From Desulfatitalea sp. (GTDB lineage Bacteria; Desulfobacterota; Desulfobacteria; Desulfobacterales; Desulfosarcinaceae), in contig JAGTVD010000434.1 in assembly GCA_018224505.1 (NCBI GenBank), positions 1 through 24,003 of the forward strand: a DNA stretch of 24,003 nt. Direction: 5' to 3'. This document shows positions 23,441 through 24,003 of this stretch, piece after piece. Each line of letters starts with the position of its first letter. Within the stretch, counting starts at the first letter, position 1. A program made the position numbers and the translations under genes. The notes beneath the pieces were generated by a model, which did no database searches, had not been told where the DNA came from, and was given only the letters and a program-made list of their open reading frames with translations.

Positions 23441-24003
23441 CTATTGCTCCCTCACATTCCATTCCAGCTTCCACCGCCGGTCGTCCGCCGTTGATACGCA
23501 CCACAATTCCAACGTGCCCACTTCGGTGACGTGCAGTTCCAAGGTGACCGGCAGGGTTTGACCCGCTTCGCCCTCCAGGGTGGTTTCCAGGGTGGTGATG
23601 GGCTGGATCTGCCCCTCCCAATCTTCCACCACGGTGCCCACCCGGTCATCGAGACGGGTGGTGGAACCTAGAAAGTCGAAGACGACCGGCTCGCCCACCC
23701 GTAGCACGAACTCTCTGTCGGCAATGGCCGCCGTGGTGCCTTCCTCCATGCCGAAACCGGCCACGCACAATGCCTTGGTGGGGGCGGGCAGGCCTGGTAC
23801 GGCGGGCATGGCGGCGGCGATGCCGATGTAGTAGGCGCGGCCCAGCCCCCCCCGGATACGGATGCCCTTGCCCTGTTTGGCCAAGCCGTAACAGGCGGCC
23901 CCGCGGGCCACCGCCAGGTCGAAGTCGGCGCCCTCGATCTCGCGCACGTTGCCCGTCGGAGACCAGCGGTTGAGGACCGATAGAATCTGCTGGCGGAACA
24001 GGG
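23441..24003 (-). CDS. Hsp70-like protein, C-terminal part (5' end outside window)
   Basis: The frame is open to the window edge and ends in TAG at 23443-23441, 3 nt before the start of the downstream Hsp70-like gene, so the two form one operon. It aligns with the middle of that gene: DLAVARGAACYGLAKQGKG matches DLAVAQGAAYYGLVKAGKG at 15 of 19 positions. Further similarity follows through the beta-rich substrate-binding region to DDRRWKLEWNVREQ, equivalent to EHRWRLQFQLRDN. It stops there, so this paralogue lacks the ~310-residue C-terminal extension. The GTG at 23947 is internal, because the coding sequence continues upstream (LFRQQILSVLNRW). Confidence 0.85.
   Translation of the reverse strand, partial: LFRQQILSVLNRWSPTGNVREIEGADFDLAVARGAACYGLAKQGKGIRIRGGLGRAYYIGIAAAMPAVPGLPAPTKALCVAGFGMEEGTTAAIADREFVLRVGEPVVFDFLGSTTRLDDRVGTVVEDWEGQIQPITTLETTLEGEAGQTLPVTLELHVTEVGTLELWCVSTADDRRWKLEWNVREQ

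Noticed and set aside
1..24003. CRISPR arrays, insertion sequences, tRNA or rRNA genes
   Set aside because: No regularly spaced repeats, transposase-like frames with terminal repeats, or cloverleaf/rRNA signatures were seen.

Overview
The window carries one nearly complete type VI secretion system (T6SS) locus on the + strand, about 1052-20357. It is flanked on the left by a damaged toxin-antitoxin remnant and on the right by two tandem Hsp70-like genes on the - strand. Moderately high GC, the gene order and the protein style suggest a Gram-negative deltaproteobacterium (Desulfobacterota, sulfate-reducer type). This taxonomic call is inference from overall look, not from a marker gene.

Left edge (1 to about 1050): a - strand AbrB/MazE-type antitoxin gene (98-325) overlaps by 4 nt the start of a PIN-domain (VapC-like) toxin gene. 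The toxin frame is broken at codon 21, and only its first ~100 nt lie in the window. Upstream of the antitoxin is a perfect 21-bp inverted repeat that covers both its Shine-Dalgarno sequence and a plausible promoter spacer, as expected for an autoregulatory operator. About 670 nt of AT-richer, largely uninterpretable DNA follows.

T6SS locus, in order: tssJ (outer-membrane lipoprotein), tssK (baseplate adaptor), tssL and tssM (inner-membrane complex), tagF, tssA (cap/baseplate), tssB and tssC (sheath), hcp/tssD (tube), tssE, tssF and tssG (baseplate), tssH/clpV (sheath-recycling AAA+ ATPase), a 270-aa protein of unknown function, and a DUF2169 protein. Most genes overlap or lie within 25 nt of each other, so they probably form one operon. 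The clear breaks are before tssM (89 nt, with a hairpin), before tssB (109 nt), before hcp (201-nt structured leader) and after hcp (a strong 13-bp hairpin). No vgrG, no recognisable PAAR gene, no effector/immunity pair and no Fha/PpkA/PppA regulators are present.

The most interesting gene is the 270-aa ORF at 18529-19341. It is locked between clpV (1 nt) and the DUF2169 gene (2 nt). By eye it contains three copies of a helix followed by a Gly/Pro-rich beta segment. Because DUF2169 proteins are linked to T6SS spike/effector loading and no spike gene is in the locus, it is a candidate for an undescribed spike-tip, cargo-adaptor or effector component.

Right edge (20585-24003, - strand, convergent with the T6SS): a 950-aa Hsp70-like ATPase with a long C-terminal helical extension, preceded by the 3' end of a shorter paralogue that runs off the window. 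These look like a separate chaperone operon of higher GC.
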